Position numbers and translations under genes: made by a program. Shown here one piece after another: positions 39,812 to 56,939 of a stretch of 64,000 nt of DNA. Each line of letters starts with the position of its first letter. The first letter of the stretch is position 1. The DNA is taken from positions 55,192,487-55,256,486 of the forward strand of contig OZ021727.1 of the NCBI GenBank assembly GCA_963978545.1. The letters are read 5' to 3'. The notes beneath the pieces were generated by a model. The model had not been told where the DNA came from. It made no database searches and worked only from the letters and a program-made list of their open reading frames with translations. The DNA comes from Linyphia triangularis (Eukaryota; Arthropoda; Arachnida; Araneae; Linyphiidae).

Positions 39812-42185
39812 AGGACACGCACACATATAAATATATGTGTGTGTGCCCTAATTAAAATGCAAAAAGTATTTTCTCACCTAGTTGACAAATAATCAGGACA
39901 CTTAATACATTCTGCATTCAAATTTTAACTTTCATTATTAGTGTTTTAAAAATGGTAGTATTGAAAAGCAAAGAAGTTCTATATCTCTAATTAACTAAGC
40001 CTGATGCATTTGATTTTTTCGTTTTAAATATTATGAAATGTAAATTATTAATGAAGATAGAAAAGACTTCTGTAATGCATCAAAAATATTCATCCACAAA
40101 AGTTTTTTTTTTTCCTTTTTTTTTTCTTTTTTTCTTTTCCCCATTGATTCATATTTTGTGATTTCAAAATATTTTTCTTTCTTTTTTAAAAAAGTGAATT
40201 TTGTATTTTTCTAGAATGCAATAAATGATGTATTTGCTACATTCTTAAATATTTGATTATTTTGTAGAAATATTTTCCTTATTAAACGTAATTATTATTC
40301 AACAATACAATGAAATTATTACAGACAACACTAATTATGTTATTTTGTCAATATGAATATTTCCGAAAGAAACATATTCAATGTTATTTTGTTATTGTTA
40401 TTTTATTTTGAACAAATTTTTTTATAACTTATTTTCAGTAAGAACAATAAGAATTTTATGTAAAGCATTTATTGTATAGAACCTTTTTTTTTTTTACTTC
40501 AAAGGTGAATAAAATATTATTACTATGCAAAATAGAATTATTCGTTTGTAAATAAAATTTAGCTTAAAAAAAAACATTGGATTTTCCATGTTTCAGTAAA
40601 TATCAATCAAATTTCAAGAATAATTTTTATCAAGTTATAATATTTTGTGGAGATAAGATAGAAGAAAATTTTGTGAAATTAGTTAATTTTTAAGAAGCAA
40701 TAGAAAAATTAAATTTCAATGAAATAGTGAAATGCAGTTATTCTGTCTTTTTGTTTTCAAAAAGTTATTTTAAAATCAATCAATTTTTTTTCTTCATTTC
40801 AATAACAATAACGATGAAAAATTCCTGGAGCAATTAATCTGGATGAAATAGTAGAATAAAAGTAGCAAAAACACAGTATTTCATTTGCCTATTTTACATT
40901 TAATAGTTATTTGATAAAAATCTCATATGTAGTTTTATTTTAAATACTATAGGTAAATAGACAAAATACATTTTATGTTTTACAGAAGTATAACTCAAAT
41001 AGAGTATTATATTTACACCATCCTAAGTGTCGTTTTGAAAGGAATCTTTTATGTTTACAACAACTATCGAAGAATATAAAAAAGCTTTCAATTCAAAAGT
41101 CAAAGCATTTCTGTACTTTTTTGGTAAGATCATTGGTAATTCAGCTTCGAGTATAACTCCAAAGTCAATGATGCATTTTAACTGCAAATGTGTCATGAAA
41201 GAAACCATTACATGTTGTGCTTCATTGCAGTATTACGCTCGTATACATAAGAAATTTAACTGTAGACAGATGTAAGAATGCTAAACTTATAACATCTGTC
41301 TATCTTATGTATAATTTATAAAAATAATGAAAATTGGAAGTCGACATCAATAAGATTATAATGTAACTGTATTATGGTAAATACTGGACGATTCGTATTT
41401 TATTTTTCTAAATATTCATCATATACAGTATTTTTAAATATACATTATATATCCAAATTTTTAAGAAAATCATTGTATACAGGCAAGTCTTTATATAATA
41501 GTTAAGTCTATATTTATAATAGTCTTTATATAATTGTAATAATAGTTAGGATTATTGTATTGAAAAAAAAAGTTTGCCTCGGAAAAAGTTTCATATTATA
41601 AAAAAAAAAAGTAAAAATATTAATAATTTTTGAAATTTGTCATTTGACACATATCACAAGAAATCGTTCAACGATTAGAAAATTTAAGAGTTAATAGAAA
41701 TTTTCTTTATTTGTAGCTTATCATAAAACTACCCAGAATATATTCTAAAAATTTAAGAATCTTTATAAATGGTGATAAAATAAACATTTTAATAAATACG
41801 AAACATATCTACAACAATCCTCCTCGTATATTATATGATGGAAAGGATGTTTCTAATTAATCCCTATACGTATGCTAATTTTTAAAGGCTGCTTTATTGA
41901 AAATATTTAAATTTTGGAAAGTACTAGTTGGTCTCATTTTTTTACCACCGCAAAAGTGCCATAGTTTTGAAAAATGGCGAAAATTTTAATTTATCTTTTT
42001 CAATTGTCATAATATTTATAATTTGTCTAGATTTTTTATAACTATACCTAATATACTGGGAAAGGCACTTTCAATTGTCATTAATTTCATGCAGATTATT
42101 TTTTACATTCATTGTAACACTTGCTTGTTGAAATAGATTGTTATATTTAAAACATATATGTTTGGTCAAATGACAAATCGTCTTA
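39812..42185. other. AT-rich non-coding block
   Basis: No gene recognised. Part of 41900-42185 may be the decayed C-terminal half of the transposase-like pseudogene that begins at higher coordinates, but its SRW and VER motifs were not found. Confidence 0.35.
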
Positions 42186-42189
42186 ACAG

Positions 42190-42850
42190 CTGGGAGCTCA
42201 GCTTTAATTAGCTAAAACTATGCGATTGATAACGATTCCCAAGTCGCAAGAGATTGATCAATAGGGCCCAAGATGTTCGAAAAGATGTATCTCGGAAACT
42301 TTTTAAAGTGCAGAAGACAATTCAGTCACTGAAGCGATTTTTTAAACGTGATCTCAAACAAACGAATAACGCCTTCTTTACTTCTGAAATTAGGGACACT
42401 TCCACCACATTCAAGTGCAATTATTTTTTAGGTTTCCTCTTCATATTCCTTTAAAAAATCGACTATGTCATTGTATATAGAAATCTCCTTGCCAGACAAT
42501 GTGCCAAAATAACCAAAGTAATGGGAACTTAGTTCCAGTATCAAAGAAATACATTATTCCTTAACTTCGCAATGATGAAACTCTGATCTCCCTTTAACCT
42601 AGCAAAGTCATATTCTTCCGCCATCGAAGTATAGAGCAAGAAGAATATCTTAAGTAGTAATAACAAATTCTTGGTTTATTTAAGATATAACTTTCTGTTT
42701 TGTCTTTTTCTTTTTGGATTTTGAGTCTTATCTATGACTTTTGAAGTAAGATCTTCGTTTATTATACTTACGTCGTGAAGAATTGTTGATGCCAATGTGG
42801 CAAAAACTCTAATAGGTATACCTTATCCATCGCTTAAAATTGAAATTGCT
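42190..42850 (-). pseudogene. Second relic of the hAT-like transposase family
   Basis: The minus strand, read across frames, repeats the order of the copy at 34610-35990: ATLASTILHDVSIINEDLTS with KVIDKTQNPKRKRQ (about 42800), LLALYFDG (about 42630, first Asp kept), a divergent middle ending VDFLKEYEEE, then IALECGGSVPNFRSKEGVIR (the GCD motif changed to ECG, second Asp lost), LNCLLHFKKFPR (C-x2-H kept) and GPIDQSLATWESLSIA. Many stops and shifts. It extends beyond the left copy at the N-terminal side, so the two are complementary for reconstructing the family's architecture. No inverted ends were found. Confidence 0.7.
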
Positions 42851-42854
42851 GCAC

Positions 42855-43619
42855 CGTTCATCCACATTTTTTGGAAATTTAGAAATACTGTTGCGATCAT
42901 TTTCACTTTCTTCAGAAAATCTAGGTTTACTTTTGAATAGTTATGTCGATTCCTCCATAGAGGATCACTCACGTGTACAGTGTTATTTTCTGATAATTGT
43001 TCTAACTAGAGTCCTCTGTTTTTGTAAACGGTTTTCCTTCTCATGCTCTTTTGTATATCTGAAGTATATTCAGTATCTAACTGACAAATATAACTTAGTC
43101 TTATTTTTCGCTGAAAAAGCAAAAGGTAACATTATCCTTCTGTAACCTGATTTTTTTCTAACATCAATTGCAGTTGTTAAAATCTTTGCATTTGCATGCG
43201 GTTACATCAAATAGGTTTCTTCTGGAATTATTCTGGTTTTTTCTGATTAAAATTTATAATTTTAATCTGGAAATTCTGCTTATCCTGGTATCTTCTGTAA
43301 AACTTAATCATATTTCAATAATTTTCGTGGTAGGTATTTAACAGTGCTAGGATTCTGTTAGCAAAACAGTTGGAATAGATTATTTGTTGTAGACATTTTA
43401 AAATTTTCACCTACATTTTTTGGAATCATGAATAATTTGGGTTCGAGATTGCCGATCTCCAATGCAAGAAATCGTAAAAATTTCTCCAATCAACATGTTG
43501 GTATCTTTGCGCCGGTAAAAGAAATTATTTCACCAAAGTGAAATTTTACAGGGATATTATTAATATCCTGATGAAGCTATTGCACTTCATTAGAAATAAT
43601 GTAGTTGTGTCTGAATAAT
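42855..43619. other. Mixed block, possibly decayed N-terminal part of the relic
   Basis: Moderate GC and scattered minus-strand protein-like words (KFPKNVDERCSNFNF near 42900) suggest the N-terminal region of the same relic, but the reading is not secure. Confidence 0.3.
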
Positions 43620-44375
43620 TAAAACTAGGGGTGTGAAACATTACACAACTTTCAATTACACTGTATAACATTGGTCATTGTACTAAAATTTGACATTGTG
43701 TTACCAACCATTGTCTTATTTTCTCTCATTTGAATAAAAATGGCCAGTTTGGAGATATTTTTAGCACTTATTTTAACAGGAGTGAAAAATAAAAACAAAA
43801 AATTCACCAAAATGGCAAAAAATGTGACTTTATTCGATAAACATTACATTGTCCTTGCTTGTGCACGAAACGTAAAAAAATCCATAGTTGATGGCAGATT
43901 TTCAAGGGCAGAGAGCTCTGTGTTAAAGGCACTCGATTTTCAACTTTTCACCCTTTTATCGCATTTTCATGGGAATTTCGGAAATGGGAATTATTAAAAC
44001 ACCTTCAGAGGCATTACCACAGTGATTTTGATCAAAATCGTTAGATCCGATTTTTAGCAATAACTTAAAAACATGAGTTTTTCAATGGCAGCTACCTTAT
44101 GAGCATGCAATATTTTGACGAAAATCTTAATAGTAGGTTCTTTTGCCACTACCAAGCCGCACACCAAATTTGAACATTTTAGGTCAATTTGTTTGGGAGT
44201 TTTTCTGACCAGACATACATTCACACAGCCATTCACACAGACATAAATTTTTTCTAGATCATTTTTTTAGAGATCGAGTGCTCCAAAACGTCGAAAAATG
44301 AAAGAAAAAAAAAATTTGACCGAATACTATACTTACATTTCCCTTTGTATACATATGGGTAATTGGAAGTAAAAA
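43620..44375 (+). repeat. Direct repeat L, copy 1 (~750 bp)
   Basis: Matches 46143-46875 in the same orientation: starts GGGGTGTGAAACATTACACA with TTCAATTACACT, includes ATGGCCAGTTTGG, CTTTTATCGCATTT-type and TTGACGAAAATCTTAATAG blocks, a CACACAGACATAAATT stretch, and ends TGTATACATATGGGTAA. The 85-codon open frame at 43740-43997 is not conserved in the second copy. It may be the 3' tail of the LINE that lies between the copies, or an unrelated non-autonomous element. Confidence 0.8.
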
Positions 44376-44519
44376 TAAAACCATACTTTTACGATTCCTT
44401 CCCGATATTTCGTTTTTTTTTTATTCACCCAAAAATGTAGGTTTCTGCTAGAAAATATATGTTTGATTAATTTATACTTTTCATATTATTTATCAAATTG
44501 CTACATTCAGGACTGTCAT
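44376..44519. other. Short AT-rich spacer
   Basis: Joins repeat L copy 1 to the truncated start of the LINE; nothing else seen. Confidence 0.4.
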
Positions 44520-46090
44520 AAAGAATGTTGAAATCAACGCGGCTTCTGAGGTGAAGTAGCTAGGCTTATATCTTCTCCAAAAACTCACATGGAATAAACA
44601 TGTTGACTATAAAATAAATCAAGCAAAAAAATGCATTATGGCATGTAGGCGCATGCTTGGAAAAAAATGGGGTCGACAGACAAAAATGATGTTTTGGATA
44701 TACTCAGCAGTCATCAGACCTATGATCACTTATGCCTCTGTGATCTGGTGGTGTAAAGTGGAACAGAGAATTGTGAAGGACAGGATGGGTAGTTTGCAAA
44801 GACTGGCCTGCCTGTGTGTCACAGGTGCAATGTCCTCGGCGCCAACCAGAGCATTAGATACCATATTAAATCTGACCCCATTAGACATCTTAATTTGCAG
44901 CACTACAAGAATGACTCATACAGAATGATGTTAAAACAACAATGGTATGCCAAACCTACTGCTAAAGAAGTTATCAGTATCACCAGGAAAATTCATGAAC
45001 CTACTCTTCTGATAACTTCAGACACCTTGGAGAGGACATACGTGTTTGAAAGACCATTCGAGGTGGTTATATCCATAAGAGATTAATGGAATGAATACAT
45101 GTCTGACCAAACAAACAATGATCTTATCTGGTTCACAGATGGATCAAAGAAAGACAACCTCTCCGGACTGGGAGTACATTGTGCATCACCAAAAAATAAT
45201 TTCTTTAGAGGTCTTGGGAAGTATGTCACTGTGTTTCAGGCATAAGTTCTTGCAAATCATTGACTGTCTACGGATATAGATGAGAAAAAACTACAGATGT
45301 AAGCGGATTTTCATCCAGCTTTAAAGGCACTTAGATCATTCCAAATTAATTCAAATGCTGTTTTGGAATGTAGAAACCTTCTAGGAGAACTGACAATCGA
45401 AAATGAGGTAAATATTATATGGGTGCCAGGACACAAGGGTATAGAAGGTCATGAAAAGGCAGATGAATTTGCAAGACAGGGATCGTCTTATATTCCAATT
45501 GGTGCGGAGCCCTTCTGTGGGATCAATCTGAAGACTGCAAAAGGATTTCTCCATAAACGGCAAAAACATGAGATGAATAAAACGTGGCGAAGTTCTTCTG
45601 GACAAAAACTCGCTAAAAGTATGATCATCCGATCATCTTCGAAGATTGCCTCTGAAATTTTTAGTTACCAAAGACTGAAGATGCAAGCAATTGTCAACTG
45701 CATCACAGGGCACTACCATTTCAGAAAACACCTTCATACAATGGGATTTTTTCAACAAGACTCCTTTTGTAGAAAATATCACAAAACCGTGGAAACGGCA
45801 CATCATGTTATATATGGATGAGATGCTCTTCCCCTCACTCGACTTACAACTTTAGGAGTCACCAACACTAAAGAGTTATACCTTAGTTCTATCAAGGGTT
45901 TGTCCGACTTAATTGCCAAAGTGGGCGATCCGAATAAAATGGAGCTAAGAAGCATTGGGTTTAGAGCATGTTACAAAATGCTACCCTAAAGCAGAGGTGC
46001 CACATATCTGACTAACCCAAAACAAAGAAGAAGAGTCATAAAGAACGTTTACAACGTATGACCCTTTGAGGCTGCATCAATAAATTATTT
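44520..46090 (+). pseudogene. I/Nimb-type LINE remnant: RT end, RNase H, cysteine motif
   Basis: 5'-truncated non-LTR retrotransposon. The end of the reverse transcriptase reads LGLYLLQKLTWNKHVDYKIN and MACRRMLGKKWGRQ (about 44550-44680), then SAVIRPMITYASVIWW and LQRLACLCVTGAMSSAPTRA. After frameshifts comes an RNase H domain: LIWFTDGSKKDN with Asp (about 45130), a catalytic-Glu position in TVFQA turned into a stop, ADFHPALKALRSF with Asp, and VNIIWVPGHKGIEGHEKADE with His and Asp (45410-45480). The tail keeps FCRKYHKTVETAHHVIYG, a CCHC-type motif that has lost two Cys, and ends CYKMLP-stop at about 45988. RNase H downstream of the RT is typical of I-clade LINEs, which copy themselves by target-primed reverse transcription. 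Confidence 0.88.
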
Positions 46091-46142
46091 GGAATATAAA
46101 TTAAGAATGAATTATTCTACAGTATTCTCTGCCATAAGAGAA

Positions 46143-46875
46143 GTAAATAAAAACTAAGGGTGTGGAGCATCGCACAACTTTCAATTACACTATAATACTG
46201 ACGTGATCATTCATTTAGTAAAAATGGACAATTTGGTGAAATTCTTTGCGATAATTCTTGTATGGGATTTAAAAAAAAAAAAAAAAAAACTCCGCCAAAA
46301 TGTTGATTTTATCGATATACTTAACGATAATTCTTATATTATCCTTTCTTGTAAGTTTTCTGTAAGTTTCTTGTAAGCAGAGAAGAAAAAACGATCGTTG
46401 ATGAGGTATGCTCAAGGGAAGAGAACTCTGTGTTAAAGGTATTCGTTTTTCGACTTTTTACGTTATTAAAGTATTTTTACGGGAATTTCGTTGGTGGGGA
46501 TATTTAGAACACCTTAAGAGGAATTACCACAGCTATTTTGAACAAAATAGTCAGAGCCGTAGTTTAGCAATTACTGAAAAACATGATTTTTTTTTCAAAG
46601 ATAGCTACCCTACGCGCATGCGCGATTTTGACGAAAACCTTAATGGTAGATCCTTAAGCCATCACCAACCATCACACCAAATTTGAACATAGTATATCAA
46701 TTTGTTCAGGAGTTATGCTGATCACGTACACACGCACACACATACATAAACTTTTTCTAGATCACTTTTTTTGAGACCGGGTGTTCCAAAACATGGAGAA
46801 ATGCAACAAAAAATCGAAACGTTTGTTGACCGAATACTATACTTTCATTGCTCTATGTATACATATGGGTAACTA
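46143..46875 (+). repeat. Direct repeat L, copy 2 (~735 bp)
   Basis: Starts GGGTGTGGAGCATCGCACAA with the TTCAATTACACT block and ends TGTATACATATGGGTAA, like 43620-44375. It begins about 50 bp after the LINE remnant's last readable region. The 92-codon frame at 46408-46686 is in a different frame from that of copy 1 and is not a gene. Confidence 0.8.
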
Positions 46876-46879
46876 AATT

Positions 46880-47417
46880 AATAATCCCCATCACTTCTAT
46901 AAAGACAAATTTTTTTTACTTAACTATATGGTAGCATCCATTTTAAGCTTTTCAATATGGATTAGAACACTAGAAAGCTACGAAAAGAAACCGGATTACG
47001 TTGTTATAGTACATATGGTATAAAAAATGGTGACAAAAGACAAAATAAAAAAGAAAGCAGGAAAAAGAAAGAATGAAAAAAAAAGAGGAGATAATTTCTA
47101 ATTGCCATCACTCTCTGATATGGTTTATCCATTTCTACATAGAATGAGAAATTAATTCAATTTAAAAGTGTGCATAAATGCATTATCGGGAAACTTTTTT
47201 TTTACCATATTTATTTAAAAAATATTTTTATAATTATCTTACATCTCCATATATATGCAATTTACGTTTTGAGATAATTCATAAAAACTAAATGTTACAT
47301 TATATTTGAAATATAATCACGAACAAAAATTAAGTCGAAATTAATAAAATGTATTTTTAAAAACAATTGGAACAACTTAAGATTATTTCAACAAACAAAA
47401 TATTTTGAATCAGAATA

Positions 47418-47450
<33 letters not shown>

Positions 47451-47460
47451 GAATTATATC
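46880..47460. other. AT-rich non-coding block
   Basis: Nothing recognised apart from an A run at about 47419-47448. Confidence 0.4.
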
Positions 47461-47479
47461 ATTCAAACCAAAACTTCAT

Positions 47480-47768
47480 ACTTTTCCGGGCCCTGCCCAG
47501 GTAACCAAAAAGTAACAACTCACAAGTCAAGTGGCTGACCACGTGCTACTGAACTGCGCATGCCCGCACATCTAAACTCCGGTCAACCACTGATGGTTTG
47601 CTTTCCAGCAGCACACGCGCGCGGAGCAGCGGAGTGGTTGCACAAATTCGATTCACGGGATATCCCACGACTGCCGAATACCGCCAAGTTTACAGCGGAG
47701 TAGTTTGGTAGTGTGGAAGTTGAGTGTGATGCAATTTTTGTTCTGATGAAGGATTATTTTTAGAAAAG
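47480..47768 (+). promoter_or_regulatory. GC/CpG-richer promoter and 5' leader
   Basis: A ~280-bp island much richer in GC than its surroundings. It contains ACCACGTGCT (an E-box, about 47539), CTGCGCATGCCCGC (resembling an NRF1 site, about 47554), and CACACGCGCGCGGAGCAGC (about 47612). No TATA box is evident. The leader has two upstream ORFs, each ATG plus four codons: 47729-47746 (MQFLF-stop) and 47746-47763 (MKDYF-stop), the latter ending five bases before the main start. The island directly precedes a signal-peptide exon, which is why I call it a promoter region. Confidence 0.6.
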
Positions 47769-47844
47769 ATGGTGATAATGAAAACGAACTTTTGTGCAAA
47801 GATGCTGATTTGGTTATTTCTATTGGTGCTAGATGGAGTTATAG
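47769..47844 (+). CDS. First coding exon of a secreted or membrane protein (signal peptide)
   Basis: ATG at 47769 lies in AAAAGATGG, with A at -3 and G at +4. An in-frame TGA (47727-47729) upstream rules out a longer frame. The exon encodes 25 residues: a short basic N-terminus (Lys5, Lys11), then a hydrophobic core MLIWLFLLVL and DGVI, with a Gly completed across the junction: a canonical signal peptide. It ends ATAG/GTAAGG at 47844/47845, a consensus splice donor in phase 1. Phase-1 introns right after a signal peptide are common in extracellular proteins built from phase 1-1 modules (immunoglobulin, EGF and similar), so such a protein is a guess, not a call. The protein itself cannot be named. 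Downstream exons were not found, implying a first intron of more than 16 kb. Confidence 0.72.
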
Positions 47845-49183
47845 GTAAGGAATTTTTATTTTTAATACACATGGTTTTCTTAATCGGGCCGTAGAAAGAT
47901 ATTACATATATATTTAAATTTATTTAATGAGTTGTTGATTGTTACAAATTCAACAAATCATTAGGCGAAAAATAATAGAAACCCGACGAAAGATTTTCTA
48001 AAAAAAATTGGAATGAATAACTTTCTTATTAGTTTATCATCGTTTAATTAATCTTCGCCAAACATTATTCTCATTGTTGCACTTATTCTTTTAAAATAAT
48101 GTATTTCTAAAAATGAAGAAAGCAATTTAAAAAACAAAGAAAAATTTATTGAATATCTTACAGATAAATATTTTGCTTTATAAAAATAAATTCAAAGAAA
48201 TTATATAAAAAATGTTAAATAATTAAGCTTGTTGTAAAATATGGTCTAAATATATGCAGCATATTGCTTTTACTTGAAGTTTAGCAGAATCTTTTATTTA
48301 AATGATGGCTTAACATTCAGATAGACCGATTTTGAAACCTTGCTTTCATTTTTGACAAGGGACATAATTTGTTTCATGAAACGTAAGCATTTCTTAAGAT
48401 GACGTTAGAAAGAAATTGAAGCTGTAAACAGTGTTTAAGTAAGCAAAAGTCAGATTAGCATATTTAACCGTAACCTGATGTCATATTAATGATACTTCTA
48501 TCAAGTACTGAAACACTGAATAAAGTTTTTATTACAAAATGTATAGAAAACAATATTTCTTTTTAGAAGAATTATACTGTCTATTATGCAAAAAGGGTTT
48601 AATGTAAAAAAAAATTAAACATATGATTTTAAGATTTTTATTAGCATCAATAAATTAATCATCGATTAAAAAATTAAGTCTCACAATTAAAATATAATTG
48701 CATTTTACTAAATGTTATTTGGAAAAACAAAACTCAGTGAGACTTCATGAAAATAGATCAACCTAGCAATAATGGAGAACCAATATAACAGTAAAAATCC
48801 TTACAATATTTTAACAATTTTGTAAAATTATTTAGATTCCATAGATAAAATATTTATAACTTTCAAACAAAAAAGAAGCTTAAATAATATTTGACTATTT
48901 GGTTTAGTAATAACATAAAAACCGTAAGCATAAAAGTTTGAATGTGTTTCCTTACTCAAACATACATTATTCAGTATTACCAATTATGCATTAATTAACA
49001 ACGAATAATGTAAAAAAATTGAGATTTAAACATAAGCACTAATATTTAATTTAAAAAGTGAAGTGTAATTATCTCTAAAATATGTGTTTTCTTCAATTGC
49101 GCCAGAAAATATTTTACACAAACGTTTATTACTTTTTCTTTGGGACTCTTGGGTTGGATACTTATACTTTGGCTTTCTTTTTC

Positions 49184-49184
<1 letters not shown>
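47845..49184 (+). other. Probable first intron, 5' part
   Basis: AT-rich sequence after the GTAAGG donor at 47845. No exon recognised. The intron is taken to continue beyond the repeats that follow. Confidence 0.45.

Positions 49185-49227
<43 letters not shown>
49185..49227. repeat. (AT)n microsatellite
   Basis: Perfect TA tract of about 43 bp. Confidence 0.95.
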
Positions 49228-49229
<2 letters not shown>

Positions 49230-49307
49230 AGAATCATTATTTTTTCATATAATTTTACCACAATTTTAAATTATAAAAAAGCAAAACTATTAGATTTATC
49301 ATAATTT

Positions 49308-55243
<5,936 letters not shown>

Positions 55244-56511
55244 CCGTAAAATGGGGTGAATAGGAACAGCGGGGTGAATCGGAACGAAACTTCATGAAAT
55301 TACAAAGCAATTATTATTTTACACAAATAAAGCAATTTTAGTAATTATATATATATTTTTATTTGGCTAACAGGTTTGGAATCTTGAAAAACAAATTTGT
55401 GGGGTTTTCAACACTGTACTTTTTTTTTAATTTTTTTGAAACAGCGTGAATACAATCCAAAGAATTTTAACCTCTCCAAAACTTATCCCATAATTATTAA
55501 CATGTACCATTTATAGACTTAAATAATATATTTTTAGATAAGTATAAACATCCACAACAACATGCCATACTTAATTTAACTTGGTTTTAAAAACTTTTTA
55601 TTTTACGAATTTTTATGTTTTGCTTCGTCTCGATTTCGAGATTTGCGGGGTGAATCGGAACACGTGAAAAGTTATATTAAGAAGCTGTTTTTGGCAAGAT
55701 TATGTTCCACATAAGATTCAACGACTGAAGAAGAGTCTAATTGCTCCCTTCAAGACAGTAATCAAGATTGCAGGCTTGAATAAATGTCAGAAGAGGAGCC
55801 TAGTTTCCTCATGGCAGAAAACCCGATTGTTCCAGTGGTTTTTTCTTTAAATGACTTCGTTATCTTTAAGTTATATAGAAAAATGTATGAAGATTATGTG
55901 AGAAAAGTTTTGCACCCATAAGGTTATTGCTATATAATTGTGTTTTACAAAAATCGCCCATGAACGAAGAGATTTTCTAAAAGAAATGAGGATGCTTTTC
56001 TCCTTTCACAAGATATTTTAAGGAATTTGCAGTTATACGGCATGCAGACATAAAATACAAGTAGATTAAAAAATATTACTAATTTTAAAGACTGTTTGGA
56101 TGAGTTATAGGAGAAGTGTTGATACGTTTTCAAACATATGATTTGTTTTGACAATAATTGACAAACACAAATTTTATCCGTCATATTAAATGATTTTTTT
56201 ATGATAATTTTGTGTTCCTATTTACCACAATGCATTATTATTTTTTTTGTCACCCTGTAAACATTTAAATAAGATCAGACATAAATGTAACGAGTGTTCC
56301 GATTCACCTCTTTCTGAGGGATGAATCGGAACACCAAGAAAAAATTCAAAATAAATTTAAGTCCTAGTTTTTTCAAAAATTTTTGGGTTGATCCTCAAAG
56401 AAGAAGGTAAGACCCAAGTTTCAATGTCAAAAATATGTTCCTTAACGATCTTATTACAACCGATTTTTACTTTGAAAGTTGAAAAGTGTTCCGATTCACC
56501 CCATTTTACGG
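55244..56511 (+). mobile_element. pogo/Tigger-like transposon, internally deleted
   Basis: Inverted ends CCGTAAAATGGGGTGAA (left) and TTCACCCCATTTTACGG (right) are flanked by TA at 55242-55243 and 56512-56513. The motif GGGGTGAATCGGAAC, part of the terminal repeat, recurs internally at 55271-55285, 55647-55661 and, inverted or weakened, near 56295 and 56320, as expected for subterminal transposase-binding sites. The 1268-bp length is shorter than autonomous pogo elements (usually over 2 kb), so most of the coding region is missing. The remaining coding scrap is at 55784-55921. Confidence 0.8.
55784..55921 (+). pseudogene. C-terminal scrap of a pogo-like transposase
   Basis: 45 codons: SEEEPSFLMAENPIVPVVF, then SLNDFVIFKLYRKMYEDYVR and KVLHP-stop. 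The pattern of an acidic patch, then hydrophobic-Asp-Phe-Val-Ile-x-Lys, then Tyr-Val-x-Lys-Val resembles the small C-terminal segment after the DDE domain in arthropod pogo/Tigger-like proteins as I remember them. The catalytic core is absent. It sits in the sense orientation in the middle of the element. Confidence 0.45.
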
Positions 56512-56514
56512 TAC

Positions 56515-56939
56515 TTTAACTAAATTATCACTCATCAATTGTAGTAGAAGTTAATGAAATGAAAGATTATTAAGCTATGTCCGAGGTAATATAAAAAAAG
56601 TCTAAGTAGTACAGGAAAAAAAAACGATAGTCAGAAAACAAAATTCGTTCATTCTTGAAACTTCGGTCACAACTTCTTTTTGGCTGTACAATACAAGATA
56701 TCGTTTTTTACCCTGGACCTTAAGCCCAATGGTATTGTTTTCGTTTGGCCAAAAGTATGTTCCGTTCATACTTTTCAAAGTGTGAACGACAAAAAAAGAT
56801 TTCAATCAACGTCAGTCGCTGCCGGTTCCCGATGGAGGAAGTTGGATGAACAAGTTTGCGCCGTAGCACTACTCTGGTCGTAACGTTAAAACTTTTCATT
56901 TTGTTTGGGGCGTACTATGCTCTGCATATCTGTTAATAA
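56515..56939. other. Mixed block, no gene recognised
   Basis: Slightly higher GC near 56740-56880 with overlapping short frames on both strands, none supported. Confidence 0.3.

Noticed and set aside
43740..43997. 85-codon frame starting MASLEIFLALIL, signal-peptide-like
   Set aside because: Lies in direct repeat L; the second repeat copy does not keep the frame.
43620..46875. LTR retrotransposon (direct repeats around RT and RNase H)
   Set aside because: The RT/RNase H/CCHC order and motifs are of a LINE; no primer-binding site, polypurine tract, protease or integrase.
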